Assembly: GCF_003952505.1 (NCBI RefSeq)
Contig: NZ_CP034450.1
Coordinates: forward strand, 1,798,001 to 1,862,000
Reading direction: 5' to 3'
DNA: 64,000 nucleotides
From: Mesorhizobium sp. M4B.F.Ca.ET.058.02.1.1
GTDB lineage: Bacteria > Pseudomonadota > Alphaproteobacteria > Rhizobiales > Rhizobiaceae
Shown here: positions 27,079 through 36,265 of the stretch, piece by piece
How positions within the stretch are numbered: the first letter of the stretch is position 1
Layout of the letters: the number at the start of each line of letters is the position of its first letter
The notes under the pieces: model-generated
Told to the model about the DNA's origin: nothing
The model's input: the letters and a program-made list of their open reading frames with translations, nothing else
Databases searched by the model: none
Program-made: the position numbers and the translations under genes

Positions 27079-27604
27079 ACGACCACTCTCAATCGGCATG
27101 CCGGTTCGCGGACCTGGCACCCGTCACGATCACAGTTCGCCTGGTGCCCCCTGCACCTTCACGCGTCTGTTGCCGATTGATTCAAAAGATGGACAAAGAT
27201 GGTTAACCAATCCCTCCACCAGTCGCCGATACGGCGACGGTCCATACGAAAAAAGAGCCCTCCACGGTCTGCGCCACGGTAAAAATGCTCTCCCTCACCC
27301 GCTTTGCTGCCCGTTTTTCAAGCCTCTGTCAAGAAAGCGTGAAGATCGGAACCGCAGCAACTCGGGCCGGTACAGGGCGTTTGAGGTCGAAATGCGACCG
27401 CCCGGCTGGCATTGGAACACGTCGGTCGAAGATATGCTGGGCCAGCAGGCCAGGCGGTCGAAAGATATTGCGGAGACGGATCTGACCCAAAAAGTCACCT
27501 CCGCCCGGAGCGGAGGCGACGACGAAACTCTCGCGCCGCGAACCCGGTCGCCGGCGGCGCGTGCTCACATGCTCATGGCCAGGTCCCGACTATGCTCGCA
27601 GCGT
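27079..27604. other. 526-nt gap without a convincing gene
   Basis: Several short open frames exist, but none has a good RBS or protein-like composition. A 7-bp hairpin (CCTCCGC at 27498-27504, GCGGAGG at 27510-27516) is the only structure noticed. Confidence 0.5.
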
Positions 27605-28084
27605 TCAGCGCGTTTCGTCGGATCCGTCGGCGACGCCGACATGATGCCGGTAGACCATGCCCCAGCCCTTCCAGCCGGTGAACAGGAGGATGAGGACTAC
27701 GATCAGCGACAGCACCAGGCCGACCGGCACCACTGCCGCCTCGCCCTGGGCATATCGCGAGTACCAGTTGTAAAGCTCGACCAGCACGACAATGGCGTTG
27801 CCGCCAGCGTGCAGCCATGCATCGCGAAGGTTGCGGATCCGGGTATCGCCCAGCACATCGGTAAGGCCGGCAAGAGCGGCCAGCGCGGCCATGACCAGAC
27901 CGGCCCCCAGCAGCCAGAGCGAAGCGGTGACCCAGCCCGGATTGCCGGTTCGCCAGAAGATGAGGTCGCACACGAAGGTGGCGACGAAAAAGGCGATCGG
28001 GAACGGTATCAGCATTGCATGGACAGGATGGCCGGCAATGCTTGCGGTGCTGTGCGGATTGTGGGTGATCGGGTCGCGCGTCAT
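27605..28084 (-). CDS. DUF2231 family membrane protein
   Basis: A 159-residue four-helix membrane protein. It has the DUF2231 opening GHPVHAMLIPFPIAFFVATFVCDLIFW, then two more hydrophobic helices (GAGLVMAALAALAGLTD; GLVLSLIVVLILLFTGW). The HPxH near the first helix is typical of the family and may bind a metal or haem; its function is unknown. RBS GGGAGG before the ATG at 28084. It is not overlapping with the polyketide cluster upstream (gap about 120 nt) but runs in the same direction. Confidence 0.8.
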   Translation of the reverse strand: MTRDPITHNPHSTASIAGHPVHAMLIPFPIAFFVATFVCDLIFWRTGNPGWVTASLWLLGAGLVMAALAALAGLTDVLGDTRIRNLRDAWLHAGGNAIVVLVELYNWYSRYAQGEAAVVPVGLVLSLIVVLILLFTGWKGWGMVYRHHVGVADGSDETR

Positions 28085-28204
28085 CGTAATGCCTCCCGCA
28101 GGCGTGGCGAGCGCCGCCTCGGCCACATACTCATCACCGGGCCTGGCGGCAAAAAGCCGGATACGAACCGAACTCGGACAGGTGCGGAATGTTCCGCAGT
28201 CCCG

Positions 28205-29473
28205 TTACTCCAGGGGCGCCTGTCGGCTTGGAGTTGGGCGTCCTTCGACCAAACCGGGGACGGGTTTCGTCTTGCCGCTCAGCCGTGCGCCCAAGGTCAG
28301 CGCCAGCGGAAAATTGCGGACAACCGCTTCCATCAGCGCGGCGCCGCCGGGACCAAGGGCGATGCGGGCAATGGCTTCGGCGGCAAGGATCCGCGTCGAG
28401 AACAAGCCTCTCCAGGCCGCCTCGTAGCGTCTGCCCGCCGCTTGGCGTCCCGCCTGTCCGGCCTGAGCGTCGTCGAGTTGCCGCGCCAGGAGCCAGCCGG
28501 ACTGAAGCGCCATCGATATGCCCTCGGCGATGATCGGGTGCGACTCGCCGGCGGCATTGCCGGCGCGGAAGATGTCCCCTTCGTAGCCGGCGCGGATGCC
28601 TGGCCGGATCGGACCGGCGGCGAGCCACGGACCGTCGGCGCTGGCTTCCTCAAGGGCCTCCCTGACGCCCCGGCATGTCGCCATAAGATGATGCTCGACG
28701 GCCTCGGCCGCCGAGACGTGGCCGCCGCGCTCGGCGGCAAGGCCGCTGCGCAGCAGGGCGAGCCTATCGCGCCTTATGCAGCACGAGATCGACATGCGGC
28801 CATGATCGGCCGTGACCATGCCGCCATAGCCGCCGCGAAACGTGATGAGCGGCATCAGGTCGGGCGCCAGGGACGATCCGGTGAAATGCGCCTTGAAGCC
28901 GAGCAGGTCGGAGGGGCGGCTTTTCTTTTCGAGCTGGCTCGGCAGCGGTCCAGGCTCCCACGAGCCGTGCGCGGCGACGACCACCGGCGCCCGCAGGATC
29001 GTCGCCTCATCGCGGCAGTCCCTTGCTTCAATCCGCACCGCTTGGCAGTCGCCTTCGCGCTCGACGGCGACGGCGCGGCAGGGCTGGAAGACTTGCGCCC
29101 CGGCCGATCGGGCCGCATCGAGGAGCAGGATATCCAGAACGTCGCGGCCCAGCGCGCGGCCGAAGCCGGCTCTTGCCGCCGGCCCGAGCCTTGCGCCCGG
29201 CATCTCGGCCTCGATGCAGGCGTCGCCGGAAAAGAGCCCGACGCGGCGGATTTCGGGACCGGCTTCGGCGCGCCATGCATCGCCGATCCCGAGCCGGTCG
29301 AGAAGCGTGAGATTGCTTGCCGAGATGTATTCGCCGCACACCTTGCGGCGCGGAAACATGTTCTTTTCCACGATCGCCACGCCCCACCCGCGCCGGGCAA
29401 GCGCCAGCGCAATCGACGTTCCCGCGGGGCCGGCGCCGATAACGATCGCGTCGTGGGTGGACGGCCGCCTCAT
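28205..29473 (-). CDS. FAD-dependent oxidoreductase of the geranylgeranyl-reductase/phenol-hydroxylase type
   Basis: A 422-residue flavoprotein. The N-terminal Rossmann motif is VIGAGPAGTSIALALARRGW, followed by EKNMFPRRKVCGEYIS and, at about 285-300, the GDxxG-like second FAD motif (FRAGNAAGESHPIIAEGISMALQSG). It overlaps the methyltransferase gene by 4 nt (ATGA) and ends a three-gene unit with a type III polyketide synthase. In Streptomyces SrsABC the equivalent flavoprotein hydroxylates the phenolic lipid product. Here either hydroxylation or reduction of a polyketide ring/chain is inferred from that parallel. Confidence 0.85.
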   Translation of the reverse strand: MRRPSTHDAIVIGAGPAGTSIALALARRGWGVAIVEKNMFPRRKVCGEYISASNLTLLDRLGIGDAWRAEAGPEIRRVGLFSGDACIEAEMPGARLGPAARAGFGRALGRDVLDILLLDAARSAGAQVFQPCRAVAVEREGDCQAVRIEARDCRDEATILRAPVVVAAHGSWEPGPLPSQLEKKSRPSDLLGFKAHFTGSSLAPDLMPLITFRGGYGGMVTADHGRMSISCCIRRDRLALLRSGLAAERGGHVSAAEAVEHHLMATCRGVREALEEASADGPWLAAGPIRPGIRAGYEGDIFRAGNAAGESHPIIAEGISMALQSGWLLARQLDDAQAGQAGRQAAGRRYEAAWRGLFSTRILAAEAIARIALGPGGAALMEAVVRNFPLALTLGARLSGKTKPVPGLVEGRPTPSRQAPLE

Positions 29474-30192
29474 GGCGCGTCCACGGCCGGCATCGAGCTC
29501 GCGCCGACGAAGACATGCGAGAAGGCTCCGGCGCGCCGTTCCTCGAGCGGTCTGCCGCCGGCAGCGCTCCAGAGGCTGGAAAGCTCGCGGCCGCGGAAGC
29601 CGGCGCGCACACTCTGAGGGGCGTCATGCCTGGTGACATCATTGGCGCCGATCGCCCATAGAAGCCGCGCCGCGGCCAGCGCCCAATTCGCCCGCAGCGG
29701 TTCTGTCGCCAGGATGAGCGGAGCCTTGCGCCGCAAAAGCAAAAACAGGCGCAGCAGTCCGGCGTCGTCGAAATGATGCAAGAACAGGTTGACCGTGATC
29801 GCGTCGAAGGGCCTGCCGTCCGTCTTCTGCGCCCAGTCGACGACGTCGGCAGTGACGGTTTCGAGCTTCCATCCCAGCCTGGCGAAATCGGCGGCGAGCG
29901 CTGGCGTGACGAGACCGACGCGATCGAGCATCGTCAGTTCCACCCCGGGCCAATCGGTGGCCAAGCGGCGGGCCACCTTGAGCATGAAAGTGCCGTCGCC
30001 CGCGCCGATCTCCAGAATGCGCTCGGGCGGCTTCGGCAAGAATTTCCGCAGCAGCATGGCCATGATCGGCGCCTGGAACATCAGCGCGTTGATGCGGGCG
30101 AGATCGCGGCGCGAGCGCAGCGCCCGCGCATCGTCGGCGGCGAGCCCATCCAGGATTTCCGGGACGAGGCTGCGCTGCGCGAGCGCGGTCAT
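29470..30192 (-). CDS. class I SAM-dependent methyltransferase in type III PKS cluster
   Basis: A 240-residue methyltransferase. Motif I is RILEIGAGDGTFMLKVARRL, motif II/III lies around LTMLDRVGLVTPALAADFARL, and a FDAITVNLFLHHFDD post-motif follows. It is translationally coupled at both ends: its ATG overlaps the TGA of the polyketide synthase gene and its TGA overlaps the ATG of the flavoprotein gene. Likely role: O- or C-methylation of the resorcinol/pyrone made by the synthase, as for SrsB. The substrate is inferred. Confidence 0.85.
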   Translation of the reverse strand: MTALAQRSLVPEILDGLAADDARALRSRRDLARINALMFQAPIMAMLLRKFLPKPPERILEIGAGDGTFMLKVARRLATDWPGVELTMLDRVGLVTPALAADFARLGWKLETVTADVVDWAQKTDGRPFDAITVNLFLHHFDDAGLLRLFLLLRRKAPLILATEPLRANWALAAARLLWAIGANDVTRHDAPQSVRAGFRGRELSSLWSAAGGRPLEERRAGAFSHVFVGASSMPAVDAP

Positions 30193-31256
30193 GAGACGGT
30201 CCTGAACAGCATGGTCTCGGCCGTCAGGCCGGGTCCGAAAGACATGCCGCAGCCCAGCAGTCCGCCGGGCCTCTTCAGCATCTCCTCCATCACGAACATG
30301 ACCGTCGCAGACGACATGTTGCCGTAGCGGCGCAGCACCTCGCGCGACGGCTCGAGCGCGGCCGGTTCGAGAGCGAGCGCCCTTTCGACGGCGTCGAGAA
30401 TGCTGCGCCCGCCGGGATGCACGGCCCAGAGGTCGATCGCCTCCGGCGGCCGGCCACCAAGGATTGCGTCCTGGCTGCTTCGCAACGCTTGCTGGACCGC
30501 CCCCGGGACCTTGCCGGAAAGAAACATGTCGAAGCCGTGGTCGCGGATATCCCAGGTCATCAGGTCCCGCTGCTCGTCGGCGACGGCGCAACAGAAGGAG
30601 TCGAGCTCGATGCCGGGCGGCTCGGCGGTCACGAGCGTCGCCGCGCAGCCATCGCCCCAAAGGCAGAAAGAGAGCAGCTTTTCCAGCTCGTCGGTCTCCC
30701 TGATGTGCAAGGTGCATATTTCGATATTGACCAGCAGGATCCTGGCTCGCGGGTTGGAGCGGACGATGTGGCGGGCAAGCTTGAGGCCGCTGACCGCCGC
30801 ATAGCAGCCCATGAACCCGATTATCGTGCGCTCGATGCCATCCGGCAGGCCGCAGCGCTGAACCAGATCGAGGTCGATACCGGGCGCGGAGAAACCGGTG
30901 CAGGTGGTAACGATGAGGTGGGTGATGCGCGACGCCTCGTCGCCAAGATGCAGCCCGTCGACGCCGCTTTGCGCCAGGACCGGGGCGGCTTCGCTGAACA
31001 TCGCCATTCTGACGGCCGTTCCGGGAAAAGCGCCACGCCTGAAGGTCCCGGCGAAGTCGGCCGACGGCCCTTCGGGTTCGAGGGCGGGCGCGAAGCAGGA
31101 AAAGCGGTGCTCGATGCCGGCGAGGCCGGCCATGCGTTCGAATATTCTCCTGCGATCGGGGGCCAGCATCGAGGCTGCGTAGCGCAGGTAGAACTGGTGG
31201 ACGTCGTGCTGCGGAACCGCCGTCGCGATCCGGTTGATATAGGCACTGGCGGACAC
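30189..31256 (-). CDS. type III polyketide synthase (chalcone/alkylresorcinol synthase family)
   Basis: A 355-residue thiolase-fold homodimeric synthase. The Cys-His-Asn triad is present: C119 in VTTCTGFSAPGIDL, H280 in LWAVHPGGRS and N313 in RRYGNMSSATVMF, with GFMGCYAAVSGLKLA also conserved. It condenses malonyl-CoA units onto an acyl-CoA starter, usually a fatty acyl-CoA for bacterial members clustered with a methyltransferase and a flavoprotein, giving alkylresorcinols or alkylpyrones. GTG start at 31256 with a GGGAGA RBS. It is first gene of a tightly coupled three-gene operon. Product unknown. Confidence 0.92.
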   Translation of the reverse strand: MSASAYINRIATAVPQHDVHQFYLRYAASMLAPDRRRIFERMAGLAGIEHRFSCFAPALEPEGPSADFAGTFRRGAFPGTAVRMAMFSEAAPVLAQSGVDGLHLGDEASRITHLIVTTCTGFSAPGIDLDLVQRCGLPDGIERTIIGFMGCYAAVSGLKLARHIVRSNPRARILLVNIEICTLHIRETDELEKLLSFCLWGDGCAATLVTAEPPGIELDSFCCAVADEQRDLMTWDIRDHGFDMFLSGKVPGAVQQALRSSQDAILGGRPPEAIDLWAVHPGGRSILDAVERALALEPAALEPSREVLRRYGNMSSATVMFVMEEMLKRPGGLLGCGMSFGPGLTAETMLFRTVS

Positions 31257-31508
31257 GTTTCTGTCTCCCTGGGCTCGGGCGCGATGCGCCGGAGGGGTTT
31301 TTGCTACTGACAGGCGCCAAGCGTTGAGCGTTGCCTATTCGATAAACGTTTCGGAAAACCAGTTTCTTCCTGGCGGTCCAAAAGATTCTGGAAGGATCAT
31401 ACGCAAAATCAAAGTGTTACGGTGTCTTTCGCGCGCGAAGGGCACGCCGGCCACGAGCGCATGGAGCCGGCGGGAATCTTCGGTCCGTCAGGCAAAGCTT
31501 CGGGCCGA

Positions 31509-31670
31509 TCACTTGCTGCCTTGCACCGCTCCGGGCACGATCAAGGCTCCCTGATCGCGCTCCGAATACCTGAAGCCGATAAAGAACAAGGCGATGATGA
31601 TGAGGCAGATCGCCAGCACGGTGGCGAGGATCCTTCCCGGGTGGTTTTCGGCAGGCTGTTTGTCTTCCAT
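31509..31670 (-). CDS. small single-TM protein
   Basis: A 53-residue frame: MEDKQPAENHPGR, then a hydrophobic helix (ILATVLAICLIIIALFFIGF) and a short polar tail ending VQGSK. RBS GAGGCGA before the ATG at 31670. It lies about 90 nt downstream of the multicopper oxidase fusion on the same strand and could be co-transcribed with it. No family is recognised. Confidence 0.55.
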   Translation of the reverse strand: MEDKQPAENHPGRILATVLAICLIIIALFFIGFRYSERDQGALIVPGAVQGSK

Positions 31671-31761
31671 GGCGGTTCGCCTCGCTTATAAACCCGACCG
31701 GAGCGGCAAGGGTTCCAAGCTCCCAGGCGCAATGGCCGGATGAGGAAGCCGATCGCGGCGA

Positions 31762-33676
31762 TCACGTGACATCGATGACGACCATCAGCCCGCCGCCGCC
31801 TTTCTCCTCGACATTGTTGTTCGTCGTGTGGTGCGGGATGTGGCAGTGGATGAGCCACTTGCCCGGGCGCTGCGCCTTCCAGACGGCGTCATACCGCTGC
31901 CCCGGGCCGACATTGATCGTAATCGGCAAGGAAGCGCGCCGAGGGTGGGATCGTCTCGCCGTCGCGGGCAACGACCTCGAACGGTCCGCCATGGATGTGC
32001 ATCGGGTGGATGAAGCCATTGTTCGTGCCAATGAAGCGCACCTTAAGCGTCTCGCCGACCTCCATCTTGATAGTGTCAGTTGAAGGATAAGCCCTGCCGT
32101 TGATAGTGAAGAAATTCGGCATGCCGCCGTCCATCGGCATCGACGGATAGGTCAGACCCTCGCGCACCAGCCATTCCTGCAGCTCGATGACATAATCATG
32201 ATCGGCCACGACCTCGTCGGCAGGATTGGCGGGATCTATGATCAGCGCCCCGTAGAGACCGAGCGCCTGGGTCCGGTCTGGCTTGGCGTGCGGATGGTAG
32301 AAATAGGTTCCGTGCTGCGTTGCCGTGAACTCGTAGGAATAGGTCCGTCCAGGTTCGATCGGCGCTTGTGTGATCTCCGCTGGCCCATCCATCTGGTTCG
32401 GCAGGATCATGCCGTGCCAGTGAATCGTCGTTTCCTCGGGCAGATCGTTAGTCACGTTGATCCGCACTTTGTCGCCCTGCCGAATGTGAATGCGCGGGCC
32501 GGGAATCTGGCCATTATATGCATAGGCATCCACCGCCACGTTCGGCAGGATCTGCCAGCGGATCACCGAAGGGCGGAGTTCGAACACCTTGACGTCGTTC
32601 TCCACTCGAAAAGGCAATTCCTGATCGCCTTTTTTCGTCAAATCATAGGTAGCGCTCACGAGGCGCGGGTTGGTGGCTGCCATATCGCGCATGGCGTCAG
32701 CCGGCGTATCGCGATCCATGATCATGCCCTGGGGCATGATCACCCCGCCAACGTCGCGGGCCGACAGCGTGAGGTTCAGCCAGTTCGCCGGCGCCGCCAT
32801 GCCAATTGCGAGCGCGACCAGGGAAACCGCCCCGAGCGCAATCACCTGTGCCGTTGTGGCGTCCGTCTCCATATGGTGGCCGTCCTTGCCTTTGCGGGAG
32901 GCCATGTCGTGGCCCCTTCCGTGACGGTCAGTGGCGTCGGCCTGCTGCATCTGCATGTGGGCGTGTTGTCTCTTTGCAGGCTGTTCCCGACTGCCCCTCT
33001 CGGCGGGTGGCGGGCGCTGCGTCATCAGCCCGTGCTTCAATTTTCGTGCAACCAGCCACACATTGGCGGGATAGGCGAGGGTAAAACCGGCGATGACACC
33101 GATCGACATCACACCCCAGAATAAAAGTTCCGTCGGCTCCATGGCCCGCATGTCGCGGCCCATCATCAGGAAGCTCATGACCGGCGCCATGCCGGCCATC
33201 ATGAAATTCATGGAGATGAATTCGGGCAGGAAACTCTTGTGCACATTCTCCCAGTAAGTGCCGCCCATCATCGATTTCATGAACAACGACTGGAAGATGA
33301 ACAGACCGAAGGCAAAGCCGGCCAGATATTCGACGATGAGGTCGAGCCACATGGGCAGGCCGAGCGTGGCGGTGATGACGGCGGCGAGGATGATGCCGGT
33401 GGCATCGCCAGCGACGCAATGGATGGTCGAGCCGACGCCCTGTTTCCAGAGCGGGCTGGTGAAGGCCTCATGCTCGCCGGGGCGCGGCTCCTTGTCGGCC
33501 AATACATAGAGCAGCAGTCCCAGCGGACCCATATAGAGCGTCACCAGGATAAAACCCCATTTCATCACCACCGGTTCGGGGTTGTTGCGGTACTGGTCGA
33601 TGCCGACATAGAGGGTCGAGGCCGCCGCAATCGCGAACCAGGCAATGAGGAAATAGTCGATCGGCTGGATGAGCAT
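31762..33676 (-). pseudogene. DUF4396-multicopper oxidase membrane fusion, frameshifted near the 3' end
   Basis: A protein of about 637 residues after correction. The N-terminal region (about 1-215) is a DUF4396 membrane domain with several TM helices (PIDYFLIAWFAIAAAS, GLLLYVLAD, FMMAGMAPVMSFLMM). A charged His-rich linker and one more TM helix follow, then a two-cupredoxin oxidase part with TIHWHGM, YFYHPHAK and PMHIHGG. The frame breaks at 31921-31922, where one extra base turns GATACG into GATTACG. Past it, NVGPGQRYDAVW and the last copper motif WLIHCHIPHHT are read to 31764. Uncorrected, the protein stops at 31889 without its C-terminal copper ligands. Start ATG 33676 (MLIQPIDYF); a GTG at 33721 is also open. 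Confidence 0.75.
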
Positions 33677-33780
33677 GATTGCGGCCTCGTCCCATGAAAC
33701 GGCTGGTTGTATTTCCTGCACATGAACGCGGCCGCGGCCATTGCGATCCGACTGCAGTCCAGTAGCCAGTTCGATCCCGC

Positions 33781-33811
33781 TTGACCTTCCAGCAACTGGA
33801 ACCCTTAGCGT
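33781..33811 (+). promoter_or_regulatory. CueR/MerR-type copper-responsive promoter
   Basis: The -35 TTGACC (33781-33786) and -10 TAGCGT (33806-33811) are 19 bp apart, the stretched spacer used by MerR-family activators. The spacer carries the dyad TTCCAG-CAA-CTGGAA (33787-33801), matching the CueR operator pattern. It reads toward the CopA/CueO-like oxidase. No cueR is in the window. Confidence 0.75.
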
Positions 33812-33855
33812 GACGGTATCCGGCGGCGGACTTCCTCACTATCCAGGAGCAAAAC

Positions 33856-35382
33856 ATGCATCGACGCAGTTTTCTGGCGGCAGGCCTGGCGACGGTTCTG
33901 GCGAGCCCACGGGCGCTGGCGCAGATGAAGATGGACGACATGCCGAACATGGACTCCATGCCGGGCATGGACATGGGCGGCCATACCGGACACGACATGG
34001 GCACGATGGCGCAAGGCGCAGTCACCCTGCCCGAAGGCCAGCCGTTGCGTGAGCTGCCGCTGCTGGCCAACGAGGCCGGCCGGCCCGACCTTTTCAAGGC
34101 GCGGCTGACAGCATCGCCTGCCACGGCGCGTTTCGCCGAAGGGCAAGACACGCCGATCCTCGCCTATAACGGCACGAGCCCCGGGCCGCTGATCGAGGCC
34201 TTCGAGGGCGACCGTGTCGAGATCACCTTCGCCAACCGCATCGATGGCGAGGCAAGCACCATCCACTGGCACGGCATGCCGGTGCCGGCCGACCAGGACG
34301 GCAATCCGATGGATCCGGTGGCGGCGGGCACCGAGCGCGTTTATGCCTTCGATCTGCCGGAAGGCTCGGCCGGCACCTACTGGTACCACCCGCATCCGCA
34401 CGGCAGGACGGCCGAGCAGGTCTATCGCGGCCTGGCCGGCGCCTTCGTCGTTAAGGCCAAGGCCGATCCTGTTCCGGCCGAATATGGCGACACGGTGCTG
34501 GTGTTCACCGACCTCAGGCTCGCCGCCGACGGCTCGATGCCCGCCAATTCGATGAGCGATCTGATGAACGGCCGCGTCGGCGACCATGTGCTGGTCAACG
34601 GCCAGAAGAACCCCAGACTTGCCGTGGCGAAGGGTGCGAAACGGCGCCTGCGTCTCTACAACGCCACCAATGCGCGCTTCCTGAAGCTCGCCTTCGACGG
34701 CGCTCCGATGACGATCATCGGGACGGATGGCGGGCAGCTGGCGGCGCCAGTGGCGGCCGACGAGATCCTGCTCAGCCCGGGCGAGCGCATCGAGCTGGTA
34801 GTCGCCTTTGACAACCCCGGACCCATCACTCTGTACACGCTCGACTACGATCGCGGCTGGATGGGCACCGGCCGCCCGGCCGATGCGGGGCTGACGCTGC
34901 TGACCGTTGACGTCTCCCAAGAAACGGGAGAAGCGATGCCGCCGATACCGGCGCGGCTGCGCCCAATCGCGCCGCTTGCCGCCCCCGCGCTCTCCCGGCG
35001 CCTCGTCCTCACCGAGACCATGGCGATGAACGTCACCGGCATGGAGATGGGCTTCCTGATCAACGGCAAGGCCTTCGACATGGGACGCGTCGACATCGTC
35101 GGCAAGGCCGGCGAGACCGAGCTCTGGGAGATCGTCAATCGGGCCGACATGGATCATCCCTTCCATGTCCACGGCACGCAATTCCAGGTGATCGAGCACG
35201 AGCGCGACGGCAAGGTCTCCAAGCCGCCCTTCCTTGCCTGGAAGGACACCGTCAACGTGGCGCGCGGCGAGACGCTGCGGCTGCTGTTGCGCCAGGAGCG
35301 GCCCGGCCGGCGCATGTACCACTGCCACATCCTCGAGCATGAGCAGCTCGGCATGATGGGCGTGCTCGACGTCACGGCATGA
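33856..35382 (+). CDS. periplasmic multicopper oxidase (CopA/CueO-like)
   Basis: A 508-residue protein. It has a twin-arginine-type signal (MHRRSFLAAGLATVLA), a Met/His-rich copper-binding stretch at about 24-52 (MDDMPNMDSMPGMDMGG) and three cupredoxin domains. All copper motifs are intact: TIHWHGMP, YWYHPHPHG, HPFHVHG and YHCHILEHE. It oxidises Cu(I), protecting the periplasm. It is driven by a CueR-type promoter 45 nt upstream and overlaps the following haem-protein gene by 4 nt (ATGA). It is divergent from the DUF4396-oxidase fusion. Confidence 0.9.
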   Translation: MHRRSFLAAGLATVLASPRALAQMKMDDMPNMDSMPGMDMGGHTGHDMGTMAQGAVTLPEGQPLRELPLLANEAGRPDLFKARLTASPATARFAEGQDTPILAYNGTSPGPLIEAFEGDRVEITFANRIDGEASTIHWHGMPVPADQDGNPMDPVAAGTERVYAFDLPEGSAGTYWYHPHPHGRTAEQVYRGLAGAFVVKAKADPVPAEYGDTVLVFTDLRLAADGSMPANSMSDLMNGRVGDHVLVNGQKNPRLAVAKGAKRRLRLYNATNARFLKLAFDGAPMTIIGTDGGQLAAPVAADEILLSPGERIELVVAFDNPGPITLYTLDYDRGWMGTGRPADAGLTLLTVDVSQETGEAMPPIPARLRPIAPLAAPALSRRLVLTETMAMNVTGMEMGFLINGKAFDMGRVDIVGKAGETELWEIVNRADMDHPFHVHGTQFQVIEHERDGKVSKPPFLAWKDTVNVARGETLRLLLRQERPGRRMYHCHILEHEQLGMMGVLDVTA

Positions 35383-35945
35383 GAACCGGCGTCGCGTCCA
35401 GAGCGGCGATGCTGGCGCTCGCCGGCTCGCTCGTCCTGTCCTCGCCGCTGGCCGTGGCCTCGGGCGACGCGGTTGTTGCGGCCCGCCAGGCCTCGATGAA
35501 GGCGATGGCGGCGGCGGCGAAGACCGTAGCCGAGATGTTCGACGGCAAGCGCGCCTATGACCCAGCCGGCTTCAAGGCGGCGGCCGAGGCGCTGCGCGCC
35601 CGCACCGGTTCTGCCCTGATCGGCGAATTCCCGGCGGGCACGCTCGGCGCGCCTTCCGGCGGCAAGGCGGCGATCGACCAGGCGCGGCCGGAATTCGAGG
35701 CGCTCGCCCGCCATATCGGCGGGCTCGCCTCGGCACTCGCCGCCAAGGCCGAAAGGGCGCCGGCTGAGATCACCGAGGGCATGCGCATGGGCGCGATGCT
35801 GCCGATGGATGGCGGCAGCCTGCTCGGCAAGCGGCCGAATGCCGTGCAGCCTGATCCGGCCACACTGCCGGCGGAGCATCTCCTGCATCTCATCCTGCAG
35901 GACTGTTCGAGCTGCCACTCGAAGTTCCGGCAGAAGGTGGAGTGA
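35379..35945 (+). CDS. cytochrome c'-type (cyt c556-like) haem protein
   Basis: A 188-residue exported protein. It has a signal peptide (about 1-28), a four-helix-bundle style region and one C-terminal haem motif CSSCH (ILQDCSSCHSKFRQ), the placement typical of cytochrome c'/c556. It is translationally coupled to the multicopper oxidase gene (ATGA overlap), which suggests it passes electrons to or from that enzyme or helps handle copper stress. Partner inference rests on the coupling only. Confidence 0.85.
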   Translation: MRTGVASRAAMLALAGSLVLSSPLAVASGDAVVAARQASMKAMAAAAKTVAEMFDGKRAYDPAGFKAAAEALRARTGSALIGEFPAGTLGAPSGGKAAIDQARPEFEALARHIGGLASALAAKAERAPAEITEGMRMGAMLPMDGGSLLGKRPNAVQPDPATLPAEHLLHLILQDCSSCHSKFRQKVE

Positions 35946-36001
35946 GCGTGGCCTTCCGTAGCGGCGTTTGCCAAAAATTAACTTGTTGAGCTGACGCTAA
36001 T

Positions 36002-36151
36002 ATGATGACCAAGAACCTCAACAACGCCACCCCCGACTCTCCGATCCAGGAGGTCAGGCCTTCGCTGGTCGGCAAGGTGGCGCCGGCGCTGTTTCCGCTG
36101 GTCGTCGCGGCGCTCGGCTATCTCATCGGCCGGCAGTTCTTTGGATTCTGA
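36002..36151 (+). CDS. small single-TM protein
   Basis: A 49-residue frame starting MMTKNLNNATPDS, with one hydrophobic helix near the C-terminus (APALFPLVVAALGYLIG) and the end QFFGF. It lies 56 nt after the cytochrome gene on the same strand and may belong to the copper operon. The RBS is weak and no family is recognised. Confidence 0.45.
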   Translation: MMTKNLNNATPDSPIQEVRPSLVGKVAPALFPLVVAALGYLIGRQFFGF

Positions 36152-36265
36152 GGCGCCGAGCCGCGGGATCAGATCGCAGGCGAAGAACCGTTGCCCTTCG
36201 CCGGCATTCGATCTCTCCTTCCCATGCCTGCCCCCTGCCCTAGCTTCTCCTGGAAGGAGGACTGC

